Below, piece after piece: positions 51,296 to 62,704 of a DNA stretch of 64,000 bases. A program made the translations under genes and the position numbers. This DNA comes from Volutella citrinella (lineage: Eukaryota; Ascomycota; Sordariomycetes; Hypocreales; Nectriaceae), in the NCBI GenBank assembly GCA_034401135.1, contig JAWZSP010000004.1:186001-250000 (forward strand), read 5' to 3'. Positions within the stretch are counted from its first letter, which is position 1, and every line of letters starts with the position of its first letter. The notes beneath the pieces are model-generated. The model did no database searches and was not told the origin of the DNA. It worked only from the letters and a program-made list of their open reading frames with translations.

Positions 51296-53664
51296 TCAAG
51301 GCTTGGTCGCTTTGCTGTGTTCCTCGTAAAACTCGAGCGTCAGAGCCGCCAGGAACCCGGGGATGCACCCCTTCTCGCGCACCCAGAAACCAATCTGGTC
51401 GCTGATGCGCCGCGCGAACGCGCTCCGAGGCCCGCCGCCGACCTTCATCGTACCGCGCTCTCCGTCAAACACAATCGAGTTCTCGTGCTCGTCCGTCTCA
51501 GAGGGGTAGAAGGTGCTCTCCACCCGCATCTTGCCGTTGGGAATGAATGTCACCGTCCAGCCCAGTGTCGAGAAGATGGCCTCCTTGAACTCCTGCGACT
51601 TGGAGCCCCAGACTTCCTTCAGCCGACGGGCAGACTTCTGGGCCGACGCCGTTTCCGCCTTGGCCACGGCAATCTCCCGCTCCATGGCGGTCAAGACTGA
51701 CGTTGGGATCATGGGGACTGAAGACTTTCCGGCCTTGGATCGCAGCGTCGCAAGCAAGTCCTGGTTCTCCTTTTGTAAAGCGTCCAACGTGGAGCGCTTG
51801 ATGGCCTCGAAATCCGACGTCGGGTTGGACTTCAAAGACAGCACACGGGTCTGTGTCTGTTGCTTGGCAGCCTTGAGCTGCTCGCGGGCTGCTTCCAGGT
51901 CCTTCTCCAGGAGGGCAGTTTGGTTCTGGCGGGCGGTCACCTCCTCTTGCAGCTTGCGGTTCTTGCGGTTGAGCTGTCCGAGCTGCTCATGGACGTCATC
52001 GTCCTCAGCGCGTGTTCGTTTATTGCCGACGACGGGCAAGGGCGTGCCTGTTGTGGAGGGCTCCAGCGATGATAATTCGGCATGCAGGCTCTGAACCTCG
52101 CTCTTGTACTTGTCGACCAGTTCTTCAAGCTCCTGGACTCGCTTTGCGCGTGCCCCGTCAAACTGCTCGGGCTGGAGCGTCTCATCTTCGGTATCGAATG
52201 TCTTCAGCTGGGCCCTCAGGTATTCGACTTCCTTGACGGCCAGCACCCGTTGGCGTTCGAGCCGCATGCGGGCCTTGTCTGCGTTGGCGGCATTCGCCGT
52301 AGTCTTGGCATTCTCAACCTCTTGCTTGAGCTGTGCCCTTTCGTCTTGCAGAGTCTGGATGGTGTTCTGCTGGGCAGCCAACTCGGCCTGGACGGCACCC
52401 AGCTGATCGACATACGAAGCAGTGGTCAGTCGTTCTTGTACGAGCGCACGAGCAACAGCCTCTGGGGAGTCGAATTCTGTGTCACCGGTTTCCGACGCAT
52501 TCTTCAGGTACGAAGCCCAGGCCAATTGTTCGTCTTCAAGCCTTTGTCGCTGGATGCGGGCTTCGGCAAGCTCAGCCTCGACTGTCTCGGCCGCTTCCAG
52601 CTTGCGCTGAAGGGATCGCTTCTCCTCCTCAACCACCTCAACTGCCTTGTTCACGGCGCGCAGGTGCTTGAGTTCGCTCAATTGGTCCCTGTTCGTCGCC
52701 TCAAGCTTGCGAATGTGCTGGACCTGTTCAGTCAGCTCCCTCCTGATGATCTCCATCGTTTCGGCATCGCCACTCTGCGCCTTGAGCCGGAGGACATCAG
52801 CCTCCAGGTCCGCAATATGACCGTCTTTGTCTGCTAATTGCCCCTGGGTGTGCTGAAGAACCCCCTCGCGGTGCTCGTTCTCCTGTTGCAGCTCCTGCAG
52901 CGACTTCTGTGATGCCGTAACCTGCATCTCCAGGTCCGTGATCTTGCGGTCGGCGATTCGCGCGGCTTCGTCCTTTGTTGTAGAGAGGTCCTCGAGCTGC
53001 TCCTGCAGGAGACGGGCTTCGTCGGCAGCCTCACGAGCCTTTCGCTCCAACGTCCTCTTGTCCTGCTCAGCCGTGTCTTTCAAATCGTCGAGATCCTTGC
53101 GCAGTGCTTCCATCTGGCTCGCCGCACGCTCCCGTTCGATCTCGGCCGCCTGGCGTTTCTGGGCCTCGTCCTGTTCTCGGCGGCGTGCCTGCTCCATCTT
53201 GCTGTTGTTTTGTGACATGGCTATCTCCTTTTCCTGTTCATTGGTTTGCATGCGGTACTGGAGGGTGCCAATCTCGGCCTTAAGAGCCTCGATCTCCTTC
53301 CGGTACTTTTCATACTCGTCGGCATCCGGGGGCGCCATGTTTTCCTTAGAACTGTCGCGTGAACCCGGGCGGACCGACTCGGCAGTTTGGCTCTGGCGGG
53401 AAGCAGGTCTAGAGGTGTTGGTCTCGGCACCTGTGATAAGATTGTAGGTTGGCTGCGTTGCACGGAATGAGGTCTGGTGCGCACAGGCGTTAGCATCCAC
53501 TTGGGGCGGCGAAGCCTTTGTTTTGTTCAATGTTGACTTACCCTGGACTCGCGCAGGGACGATTGAGGCCTTGCGATGGAAGATGTGCTCGCACGGAATC
53601 TACTAGAGCTGGTGCTGCGCTGAGCACTAGACCTTTCGCTCTGTTGCGGTGCGCGAGATCGCAT
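51296..53664 (-). CDS. MAD1: spindle assembly checkpoint protein Mad1
   Basis: Two exons, 53664-53542 and 53473-51296, encode 766 residues, close to yeast Mad1. Exon 1 is basic and Ser/Arg-rich (MRSRAPQQSERSSAQR). From about residue 110 the protein is almost entirely coiled coil. The C-terminal Mad1 domain is clear: LKEVWGSKSQEFKEAIFSTL, LGWTVTFIPNGKMRVESTFY and FWVREKGCIPGFLAALTLEF. Mad1 recruits Mad2 to unattached kinetochores and otherwise sits at nuclear pores. The intron (GTAAGT, GCTAAC, ACCAG) keeps phase 0. The upstream gene is in tandem 470 bp away. Confidence 0.95.
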
Positions 53665-54136
53665 TGTGGGCGGTTTGGCGTGGGCGCGTCGTGGTTGTCG
53701 TTGATCGTGTTGACCTTGGAGCTGGCTAAGCTATCACCACAGCAGCATGGTCACGTGATACATATCGTCGCATCTAGGGTAGGCGAACTGAGCTGCTTCA
53801 ACATCTTCAGAAATAATATTCTGGGGCTTGAAAGCCTCAATTTCCTTCTTGTTTCTTTTGTTCCTATCATAGCTTCTATTCTGGTTTGAATACCTGCTGC
53901 TCGCCCGCTAGGATTCTCATGGAGTAGGTCAAGCGAGCACTTCCAGCCCCCAAGTACCAAGACGTGATTCATATGATGAGTGTTACCTGTCCGGCCATAA
54001 GTGTAAGTTACCAAGAGAAAGAGATATCATGTCGCTACGAGGGATCACGGGCAAGCGCCAGCGAGGGGATTTTAGAGAAGGTATTCTATTGCTTTCTCTA
54101 TTGTCAATAATTAAACCTGGTGTGCTCGGCGACGTA
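53665..54136. other. intergenic, MAD1 promoter
   Basis: About 470 bp upstream of MAD1 and downstream of the AN1/APH gene. AT-richer centre; no feature recognised. Confidence 0.45.
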
Positions 54137-55653
54137 TCATTCGCCCGCAAGGAGAGCCCGCAACAGAACGTCGTCTTCCCATTTCACCAGCGCTCTTGCT
54201 CTCCACGCTTCCCACTCCTCTTCCTCTCGCATTTCTTCGTTGCCATCATGCGCCGCATCGAATGCCCTCTTGAGACCCATAAAAAGACAAGCAAACGTCC
54301 TCCTGTCTTCGTGGGATGCCCCGACAGGGCCGAGTGCGAATAACGATCGCTGTACCTTCCGCCCGTCGAGCACGTAATGAGCAAGGTCCTCGCGGCCCCT
54401 CTCGCCGAAGACACGGGCCAGAAGAAGCTCTTCATCCGCCAGTTTGTTCGAGCCATCGTAGAACGCTGCAACTGGCCACATCATGCAGGGCGAGGAGAAG
54501 GCCTCTGCCTTTGATGCAGTGCTACACCACTCCCAGTCGATGACGCCAACCATGTCGAAGTCGGAGTTTACGAAGATATGGTCGCCCTTGTCGTCCGCGT
54601 GCTTCAGGAAGAACTTCTCGCCCTCCTCTGACTCAGCCGTGGCCGCCTTCCAGACTCTATCCAAAATGTCGAGCCGGAACCGGTGAGCCAGAAACACGTC
54701 CGCCGCGTTCTCAACCGTGCCAATCTCGCCTCCAGCGATCATCCGTAGGTATGCCTCTACGAGGGCACGCGAGGCCTCCAGCGACGAGCGGAACGGTCCT
54801 AGCGGCCCACCGTTGTTTGACAGGAATGTCGGATGCTGTGCCAGAGCCTGCACCTGGATCTGGGGCTCTTTCGCCGCCGATGTGATCTCGCCGTCAGCCA
54901 TCGCTGTCGTCGCCAAAAGCGATCCGAGCCTATTAAAAGGGTGCCTTTCGATCTCGAGCATGATATCTGCAAGCTGCCGCACGACCTTATCCCTCTGCGA
55001 CGTCGTCGCACCCTGCCAGTCAAGGGGCGCGCCGTGCAGCTTTTCCATCAGGATATAGCCAACGCCACCGTATTCGACGGATCGGACTCGCAGGCCCAGT
55101 CAAACACCCGCGGAGATGGAATGCGCGTTTGTCGCTGTAGAAAATTCATAGTCGCGGCCTCGCTCCGGAGCACGTAGTCACGCACCTCTTGCGGAGGTGA
55201 TATAGAGCTGGACAGCCGGAATCGCGCAAGCGATACCACGCCATCCACGAACACAATGTCAGCATGGCAGTTTTGCCCGCCCTTCGTAGCTGAAATGTTC
55301 TTTGGAGAAAGGTTAATTGCGCATGGCACGTTGGCATCACTCCGAACTTGTGACGCACGCGCACACAGCTTGCTGCCGTCAATCCGCTGACATAGCTGCT
55401 CTAGCCGCCTGGACTCTGCTGCCACATAGCGAGCGCTGTACTCTTCCAGTTTGTCTGATAATGGTTATTGGTAAAATGGTGAAGCAGCAGAGGAAGGGCG
55501 TCTAGGCATTGTTACCTCTGGCTTCGGACATGTGTGCCACTGGTCCCGAAGGTGAGTCCGGCAAAGATGTCGGTCGCAGAGTAAACAATCACCAGTCCGT
55601 TGAACGGCTGGAGATTGGCAACCCTCCCAATCACACGACCACAGAGGAGGCAT
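54137..55653 (-). pseudogene. AN1 zinc-finger + APH-family phosphotransferase gene with two frame breaks
   Basis: Exon 1 (55653-55516) encodes an AN1-type zinc finger: MPPLWSCDWEGCQSP with later Cys/His in DCLLCDRHLCRTH and QWHTC. After an intron (GTAACA, TATCAG) exon 2 starts at 55454 and encodes the kinase-like APH domain (HADIVFVDGVVSLARFRL, MNFLQRQTRIPSPRVFDWAC, later HADDKGDHIFV and GVIDWEW). Two breaks are seen. Exon 1 ends in phase 0 but exon 2 needs phase 1. At 55065-55066 the frame shifts within a G pair just before the GYILMEKLHG segment. Each looks like loss of one G. An alternative start at 55531 (MSEARDKLEE) repairs the first break but drops the zinc finger. AN1-APH fusions are a fungal family of unknown substrate; this copy is inactive or mis-sequenced. 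Confidence 0.72.
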
Positions 55654-57064
55654 CTTGGATTGACCAAAATCGATACGTCCCGTAACGAGAGCAGGAGCGA
55701 ATCGGTAGCAACCAAGTGGGCTGGCTTTACGACAACTGGAATCTGATTATGTGGTATTAAAAATGAAGTGTTTGCTTCGGCAGGCTTCTGTGACAAACAC
55801 ACAGGCAAGACAGTGAAGCCTCCTGCGAGACGTGAAGGGTGTCACCGCCAACCAGATTGAGTCTGACCGCCTACAAAGTAAGCATATTCTAGGCTTCCAG
55901 AGTGCGCAAGGGGCCGTACAAGGGCTCCTGGACTGTTGGTCCTGCCAATATGCAACGGGCCCTTGGCATGCAGTAACGTTGGACTCACCCTGCGCTGCGG
56001 CTCATCGTCAGCCAAGCTTATGCAAGCCATACTTCAAGGGCAAAGTTATGGGTCGTTCACGGTCCTCGCTCAAAGGGATGGCATCATCGTAGAACAAACA
56101 ACATCTGTGGATTCGTGAGGGGTTGCAGGGGGTTGCTCCGTAATATACAGCTTACACCTAGGCAGTCATCTTTGGTGCCGGTATGTACCAGTTGAGCTTG
56201 GAGATACCTACCAGTAGTTATAGCCAGGATCTATTCTTTCCTTGAAGCAGTTCGGAGCGTGGTTGGGTACCTACCGAATCAGGGCGCGGTGGTTCAACCA
56301 GGGCATGCAAAACAGGGCTTCGTGGAGTGGATTGGCCACTTACGGAGTATTGGGACTCAATTATTCGGCACAAGCGTCAACAAGGGCATCCGCCTCCCTC
56401 TAGCTAATGCATTCAAATCCATATTCTTGGTACTTGCAGGTGTCAATGACAAAAGATTTGTTGCCCGTCTTAGCAGCATATCCTTCCTAGCAGCAGCTTG
56501 TTCTCTTGGGCACAATGTCGCAAGTACGACCCAACGCAGATGGGCACCTTCTTGTCCCGAGTGGCCGAACCCCTCGGGCTGGCAGATCAGTTGCCCGGAC
56601 CCGCCTTACCCAGCCTGTCAGTGCAGCTGGTGCCCCAGACGACCCACATTTCTCGGCATTTTGGCACTGGACAAATCGTCCAATCCACGGCCGAGTCCAA
56701 AACACCAGGCCGAGCTTCCCCAATTTATCCAATTATCCAATTGCATGCAGCTCCAGTGACGACAATCCAACGGCTCGACATCGTCCTGTGCGTCCCCGCG
56801 CACTCTTCCACCAACAACGCAGGCTGCGCGCCACCCTCTCCTCTCGCTGTGTCGCATTGTTCGGCGACTCCTCGTGGCATTGGCCCCCGCCCGCGACTTC
56901 GACCCATCCCTCGTGCGCCCAGAATATGTGTATGCGACAAGGGCGACTGTTTGCAGCTTGAGCTGCCCACGTCTACAAACACCACGCAAGCCCATTGGGA
57001 CCTGCCATCTCCCCCACCATCCAGACCAAAAGCTCCCCTCCTTCTCTTTTTTTGTCCCTAGAAA
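55654..57064. other. 1.4-kb divergent intergenic region
   Basis: Between the AN1/APH gene and TAM41. It becomes pyrimidine-rich towards TAM41, as in a fungal 5' leader. A 166-codon frame at 56259-56759 has no motif and was not accepted. No RNA gene or repeat recognised. Confidence 0.5.
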
Positions 57065-58647
57065 ATGGCGCTGCTAGGCCTCAGAGTGAGCTTCCCTTCG
57101 ATCCCGCTTCTGAATAGCTGCATCTGACAGCGGGTCTGTAGTCCGCTGTGTCCCCCGCGGGCCCGTTCAGCCGCGCCACGCCTTTCGTCTCGGCTCTCCG
57201 ATACCGATCCATTACCCCCTCATATCGAGCTTCGATCGCATACTCGAGATGCTACTCCGACTCTACATCCGGCAGTGACGGCAACAGCAGCAGGACCAAC
57301 CTGTCCGAGAGCTCCGCAACGACCCCCAGTTCAAGCCCGAAGCCGCGCCGCGAGCACGCCGGCGGCAAATACAACCTCTATGGCGATGACTGGGAGAACA
57401 CTGCTGATGCGGCCATCACCTCCTTTGCCGACCTCCCCCACCGGCTGTTCGGCGCAAACCAGCACATGATTATCAACTACGAGCTCAAGGAGGCCCTGCG
57501 CCTGATGCTGCGCCAGTTCAACGCCCCCATCGTATACTGCTTTGCCTATGGTTCCGGCGTATTCCCCCAGGAAGCTTCCACCCGTACCGTCAGCGACGCC
57601 GAGTTCCGCGCTGTTCATCCCAATCCACCCGAGGCCCTCGTGAGGGCCCAGAAGGGAGCGCCCAAGATGATTGACTTTATCTTTGGTGTGTCGCACGTAC
57701 AGCACTGGCACTCGATCAATATGAAGCAACACCGAAATCACTACTCAAGCGTCGCCTCCCTGGGCTCTGGTTTCGTGTCGCGCGTGCAGAAATGGGGCGC
57801 CGGTGTCTACTTCAACCCCTTCATCGAAATGAACGGCATGCAGATCAAGTACGGTGTCACCAGCATCGATAACCTCGTCAATGACCTGGCTTCATGGGAG
57901 AGCCTGTACCTGGCTGGCCGTCTCCAGAAGCCTGTCAAGATCCTACGAGACCACCCGCGCGTACGTCTCGCAAACCAGCACAACCTTATCGCCGCCGTGC
58001 GGACCGCGCTTCTGCTCCTCCCGCCGCAGTTCACCGAGCAGCAACTCTACAGCACAATTGCTGGCCTCAGCTATCTGGGTGACCCTCGAATGTCGCTTCC
58101 TACGGAAAACAAAAGCAAGGTCGCCAACATTGTCGACAACAACATCGTCCACTTCCGCCGCCTCTACGCGCCCCTCATCAAAACGTTGCCCAACCTCGAC
58201 TTTATTGACCCGTCACGTCTCGACGATGAGACTTGGGTTCTCAACCCGCAGGCCAACAACCGTATCGAGCAGGACATGGACCCCGTCAGGCGCGGCAACA
58301 TGGTCCGCCGCCTGCCCAAGACATTCCGCTCCCGCCTCTATTTCCAGTACCAGAAGAAGTTCGCCATGCCCCGCGACGAGTTCGCCAAGCTCATGCAGGC
58401 CGCTGCCGATGACGAGTCCACCTCAATTGTCCGCCGTCGTGGCGGCGAGTTTGACCGCCGCATCGCTGCCCAGGACCCTGCCCACCTGCGAGAAACGATC
58501 CAAAAGGTCGTCAAGCAAACCGTTAGCTGGCCCAGCACCGTCCAAAGCATCAAGGGCGCGCTGATGGGCGGTATGTCGCGCACTCTGCGCTATCTCGGCG
58601 AGAAGATTGGCAAGTGGAGAAAGGGCCAGAAGGCTGCCAAGAAGTGA
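57065..58647 (+). CDS. TAM41: mitochondrial CDP-diacylglycerol synthase Tam41
   Basis: Two exons, 57065-57085 and 57142-58647, encode 508 residues. The 7-codon first exon (MALLGLR) joins SAVSPAGPFSRATPF, an arginine/serine-rich mitochondrial presequence. The nucleotidyltransferase core is plain: APIVYCFAYGSGVFPQEAS (G-S-x-x-F motif), MIDFIFGVSHVQHWHSINM, FNPFIEMNGMQIKYGV and LYLAGRLQKPVKIL. Tam41 sits on the matrix face of the inner membrane and makes CDP-diacylglycerol from phosphatidate and CTP, the first step of cardiolipin synthesis. The basic C-terminus (GEKIGKWRKGQKAAKK) fits membrane association. Intron donor GTGAGC, acceptor CTGTAG, phase 0. Confidence 0.95.
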
Positions 58648-59676
58648 TTGAGCGGCTCACTAGTGAGTGGTACGCCATCATTACCTCTTGGCGGGCGTTG
58701 CGAGGTCGATTGCCCAGCCAATCTCACGACAACACCACCACCGCTCAACGGAGCAGCCTCAATATTTTCCTATGTGTCATTAGCAATCATGTATTATGTA
58801 GCATTGAGCCATTGTTCCAATGGAAAGCGAAGGGGACCGGGGCCAACAGGGCAAAAAATTACAAGTCAAGAAAAATCACCAAAAGGAAAAAGAGGGGGAG
58901 TAGCCTTCTCGATAGTCGCACAGATTCTCGAGAAGAAGCGTATCAGGCCCGGTTGGATCCCGCCTTGATCACTAAAAAAAAACCACGTTTGCGCCTGGAG
59001 CAGCGTGACAGGATAGAACGGACTGAACGGCATAGACGGGCGGGGGGCTTTTTGGTCAACTGTACTTAATTGCATGAAATCCACGCATCATTATCAACGA
59101 AACCCAGCGGCAAGCGTGGCAGCTGCCAAAGAAGAAGAAGAAAGCTGCCAATTCGAATATGTGTCTGTGTATTTTCGCAAGATATGAACGGGGTGCTTTT
59201 TTGGTCGTACACACTACATACACTCGGGTTCATCCTCTTCAAGCTTCCATCGTTGCTCAAACCCCCTCATGCTGCCGAGCAAAATAGCTAGGAGCAGCAT
59301 CCCCCTTCTTAAAAAACACATTAGATACCCAAGGAAACAAAGGAAAGATGAGAGAAATCGTGGGGGAAAAGGGGGTTGGGAGTTGTAGGAGGTCCAAGCA
59401 ACGCAACACATGTCAGGCAGACCGTGTGTCTATATCCTCCAACGTGACGCTCGCTATTCAATGCGCTCTCTAGACAAGGCGGGTGACGGGGGAACCAGGG
59501 CAGGAAACACGGCGAGGCAGGCCGTGTTCAGTAACACAAATGGGGGAGAGCCGGCCAGCCAACCGCGCCTCCCAGGGCCAAGATTTCTATCCAGGCATGC
59601 AAACAAAACTCCGTCTCTCTCACGCTCTAGCGCGACCAAAACCAAAAATAGTCAAGCGAGCTGACTGGCGGACCGC
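58648..59676. other. convergent 3' region
   Basis: About 1 kb between TAM41 and SYP1 stops, purine-rich on the plus strand with several A runs. No RNA gene or coding frame supported. Confidence 0.5.
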
Positions 59677-62600
59677 CTACCTGCCCTCGTACTTTCCACC
59701 GACAAGCTTCCTCACGGCGGGCACTTCGATCCACTTGGATTCGGGGTCGGCGAGTGTGTCGTCGGCAAACGGGTCGTCGTCAGAAAGGTCCTTGCCCTTG
59801 CCCTTGCCGGCCTCGAGTCGTGAGACAGAGATGCCGCTGCCGACAATCTCATCACCCGAGGAGACGTACTCCCACTTGGCTTCGATGTGGCCTGGCTTCG
59901 GCTCGGTGCCATCAGCGCCGATAATGCGACAGACAATCTTCTGCATGTCACTGGTGAGGTTCACGTCGCCCAAGCGCCAGTAGACCAGGTGCTTGTCTTT
60001 CAGGTGCGTTCCGCTCGGCTTCGTCTGAGCGCCGCTCGCCCTGCCTTCGTAGGTCGCTACGAATACCACGTTGTGCAGGGTAACGGGGTTACTGAACTTC
60101 CAGGTCGGGTTGAGCTGATATTGGAGCAATAAGCCCAATTTGTCGCCATGTGGCTTCCAGGCTGGCTTCAGCAACAGGGGAACGTTGTGGCCCAGAGCAG
60201 AGGCCTCAGACTCTTCGGAAAACACGCGGTATGAGAAGCCGATGGAGTTCTTGGAGAGATGAGATAGGTCCAGGGAGAATTGATCATGGAACTCTGGTGA
60301 TGAGTTCTGGACGAAGATCCGGTTGGGTCCGATCTTTTCTAGTTGTGAGAAGTTGTTGATGCGAACTGTCTCGTAGTCTATACTGTGTTAGTGAATCTAA
60401 TAGCTGATAGTGAGCGCGGATTTTATATTACCTTTCGTCTCACCAGACTCTGTTGGGTTGTGGACAAATGCGATCTCTCCAGTCATTGAAACCGACTTCA
60501 TGGCACCATCCTCGAAGACGGCTGACACGGTTTCAATGATTGACGAATTCAGCCCTGGGCCAGTCATATCAGGATGCTTGGGGTGAGCAAGGCTTCCAAA
60601 GGATTGGCCGGATCGCACCGACTGGGAATCCGAGGTTCCGGTGTGGCTTGCCTCAGATGCCAGCGCGGCAATGGCGCTCGACTTGGACAGAGACGCAGGG
60701 AACGAGGATGTAGTCGAGAGTCCGCCCAAACTCATCTCGGTGGCGCTCTCGGAAAGATTTGGGGGAGGAATATAGACGGTGTGCCTCACATCCCGGCGGC
60801 CTCTGACGGTGCTGGATCGCTTCGTGGCAGGTCCCTTCTTCAGGCTATTCGCGACGCTGAACATGGCGGCCTGCTTGGCCTCGGGGTCCTCCTCCTCTAC
60901 CGGGGTCTGCGAAATATTGAGCTTGAAAAGCTGCTCGGCCTCATCTGCAGCGGCTTGTCTCTGAGCTTCTGAGATGGGATCGGTCATGGGTGGCGGGATT
61001 GTAAAGCCTTCCGCGTCCTTGGACGGAGCTTGCGGTTGGCTTTCCTGCACATGAGATGGAGGAGGTCCTGGTGGCGGAGCCACGTCCGACAGATCGACAG
61101 CCTTGGTTCCGTTGACGGCCGGCGTCGATCCGGGAGCGCGTACATCAATCACATCCTGCTGAGGGCCAACTCCATTCGTGTTGTCGTGTGCTAGTTCGGA
61201 CTTCTCTTCGGCAGGGTTAGGCGATGCAGGTGTCTCGGCGAGAGCTGCTAGGCGACCCGATTCATGCAGATTGCTCGATGACGCCCTAGGGGAAACCCCA
61301 CGCCCGCTGTGGCTGGTCCCGAGTCGTCCGAAATGGGGCCTCTCTTTCTGGGGCGTGAGCTGGCCAAAGCCGGCGTGCATACTTTGTCGTCGTCGACCAC
61401 CAAACATGGTACCCAGTCGCCTCAGCTTGGATTCTATTCAGCTGTTAGTTAGCAATTGAGCCCGTAGGTTCGACAGCCGGCGAGACATACCGGGCTTGGC
61501 TTCAGCAGGAGCTGGGGAGGGAGGAGTGGGAATGGGAGCGGGAGCAGGAGCAGGGGCCGCCAAGGGTGCGGCAACGGGTTCGATGGCGTCCTCCGATGCT
61601 CGGGTCAGCGTGGGGGGGTGGTTTGGAACATGAGTGCTGTTTGCTGTGCTGGGTGGCGCTGGTGCCGAGCCCGTGGTGCCTGCAATTGACGATTGGCGAG
61701 TCGACGATCGCGTAGGCAGTCTGACCCTGCCGGCCGTGGCTCGTTGGACGAAGCTCTGGATCTCCTTGTCCGTTTCGATCTCGAGCATGAGGGCGAGAGT
61801 CTCGGCAGCGTTATCCTGGGTTCGCTGAGCTTGGTCGGACTCGTGAGTCTGATACTGAGTGAGCAGGTCACGGAGGTTGTTGACACGCGACTCGTCATAA
61901 GCCTGGAGAGACTCAAAGATGAAGGGCGCCTGGGAGTCCCATTGCTGGCCGACAGACTCGAGCCTGCTGGTGGCGGCGTCGACCTTTGCCGCGTTGGCGC
62001 GACCACCTTTGCGAGATAGCTTGTCGGATTTGTCCTGTGCGTCCTCGAGGTCTCTGGCCATGGCGGCCAGGTTGGAGGACATGATGGGGAGGTTCTCGAA
62101 GTCCTGGCGCTGGTGGAAAGTGCGCAGCGGATGCTCGACATCTCGCTCGATTCGGTCGGCAAGTTGGTGATGAGAGCGCGCAATTTGCTCAGTCGAGTCA
62201 ATGATTCGGTTCCACGGGCCCTGGAAGACGCTGGACAGGGTTGGTCAGTATTGGTTGCACGAGACTCGAGGGTGGCCACGTACCCAAGCTCCGACTGCGC
62301 ATTGGGGACTTTGAACAGCACGAGCTTCCGCAGGCCTTGGACATATTGCTCTTCTACACGACGGCGCTCCTACAATGCCATGGTTAGCTCGTCAAGTAAT
62401 GTCTGGCTTGGGACGGGTAGAGGTTCTCGGTTCGTCGTCGTCGGGGTTTCCATGCTTTTTCTGGGGACAGGTGTAAGGGTCTGATGGAAGGGGTCGGACC
62501 TGGAGCCAGTCGGCGATTTCGCCATTGATGCGGTTGATGCGCTTTGTTCGATCATTGAGGAGCTGGACTGCTTGGTTTGGGGGGAGGGTCGCCTGCGAAA

Positions 62601-62704
62601 GAGTGAAACGGATTAGTTTTCTGGGCAACTTGGGCCGTAACGAGTGATATGGCGGAGCAGCTCACCAGCATGGCAGGATATTCAGTCCTCGTCATGTCAT
62701 CCAT
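59677..62704 (-). CDS. SYP1: endocytic F-BAR/muHD protein Syp1
   Basis: Six exons: 62704-62666, 62592-62500, 62369-62284, 62230-61491, 61433-60432 and 60377-59677; 886 residues. Exons 1-4 encode an F-BAR domain (MDDMTRTEYPAMLATLPPNQ ... ERRRVEEQYVQGLRKLVLFK ... GVFQGPWNRIIDSTEQIARS). The middle is Ser/Pro-rich and disordered, with a Pro/Ala run and basic RRLGTMFGGRRRQS. The C-terminal mu-homology domain begins in exon 5 (MKSVSMTGEIAFVHNP) and continues through YETVRINNFSQLEK to IVGSGISVSRLEAG and WIEVPAVRKLVGG. Syp1/FCHo proteins arrive early at endocytic sites, bend membrane and bind cargo and adaptors through muHD. In the last intron the proximal CAG would give an immediate stop; the TATAG five bases on is required. 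Confidence 0.94.

Noticed and set aside
51317..53447. Several plus-strand frames across MAD1, some over 160 codons
   Set aside because: Antisense of coiled-coil codons; no domain and no continuity.
56259..56759. 166-codon plus-strand frame in the TAM41 upstream region
   Set aside because: No family motif, two other frames overlap it at similar length, and composition is not protein-like.
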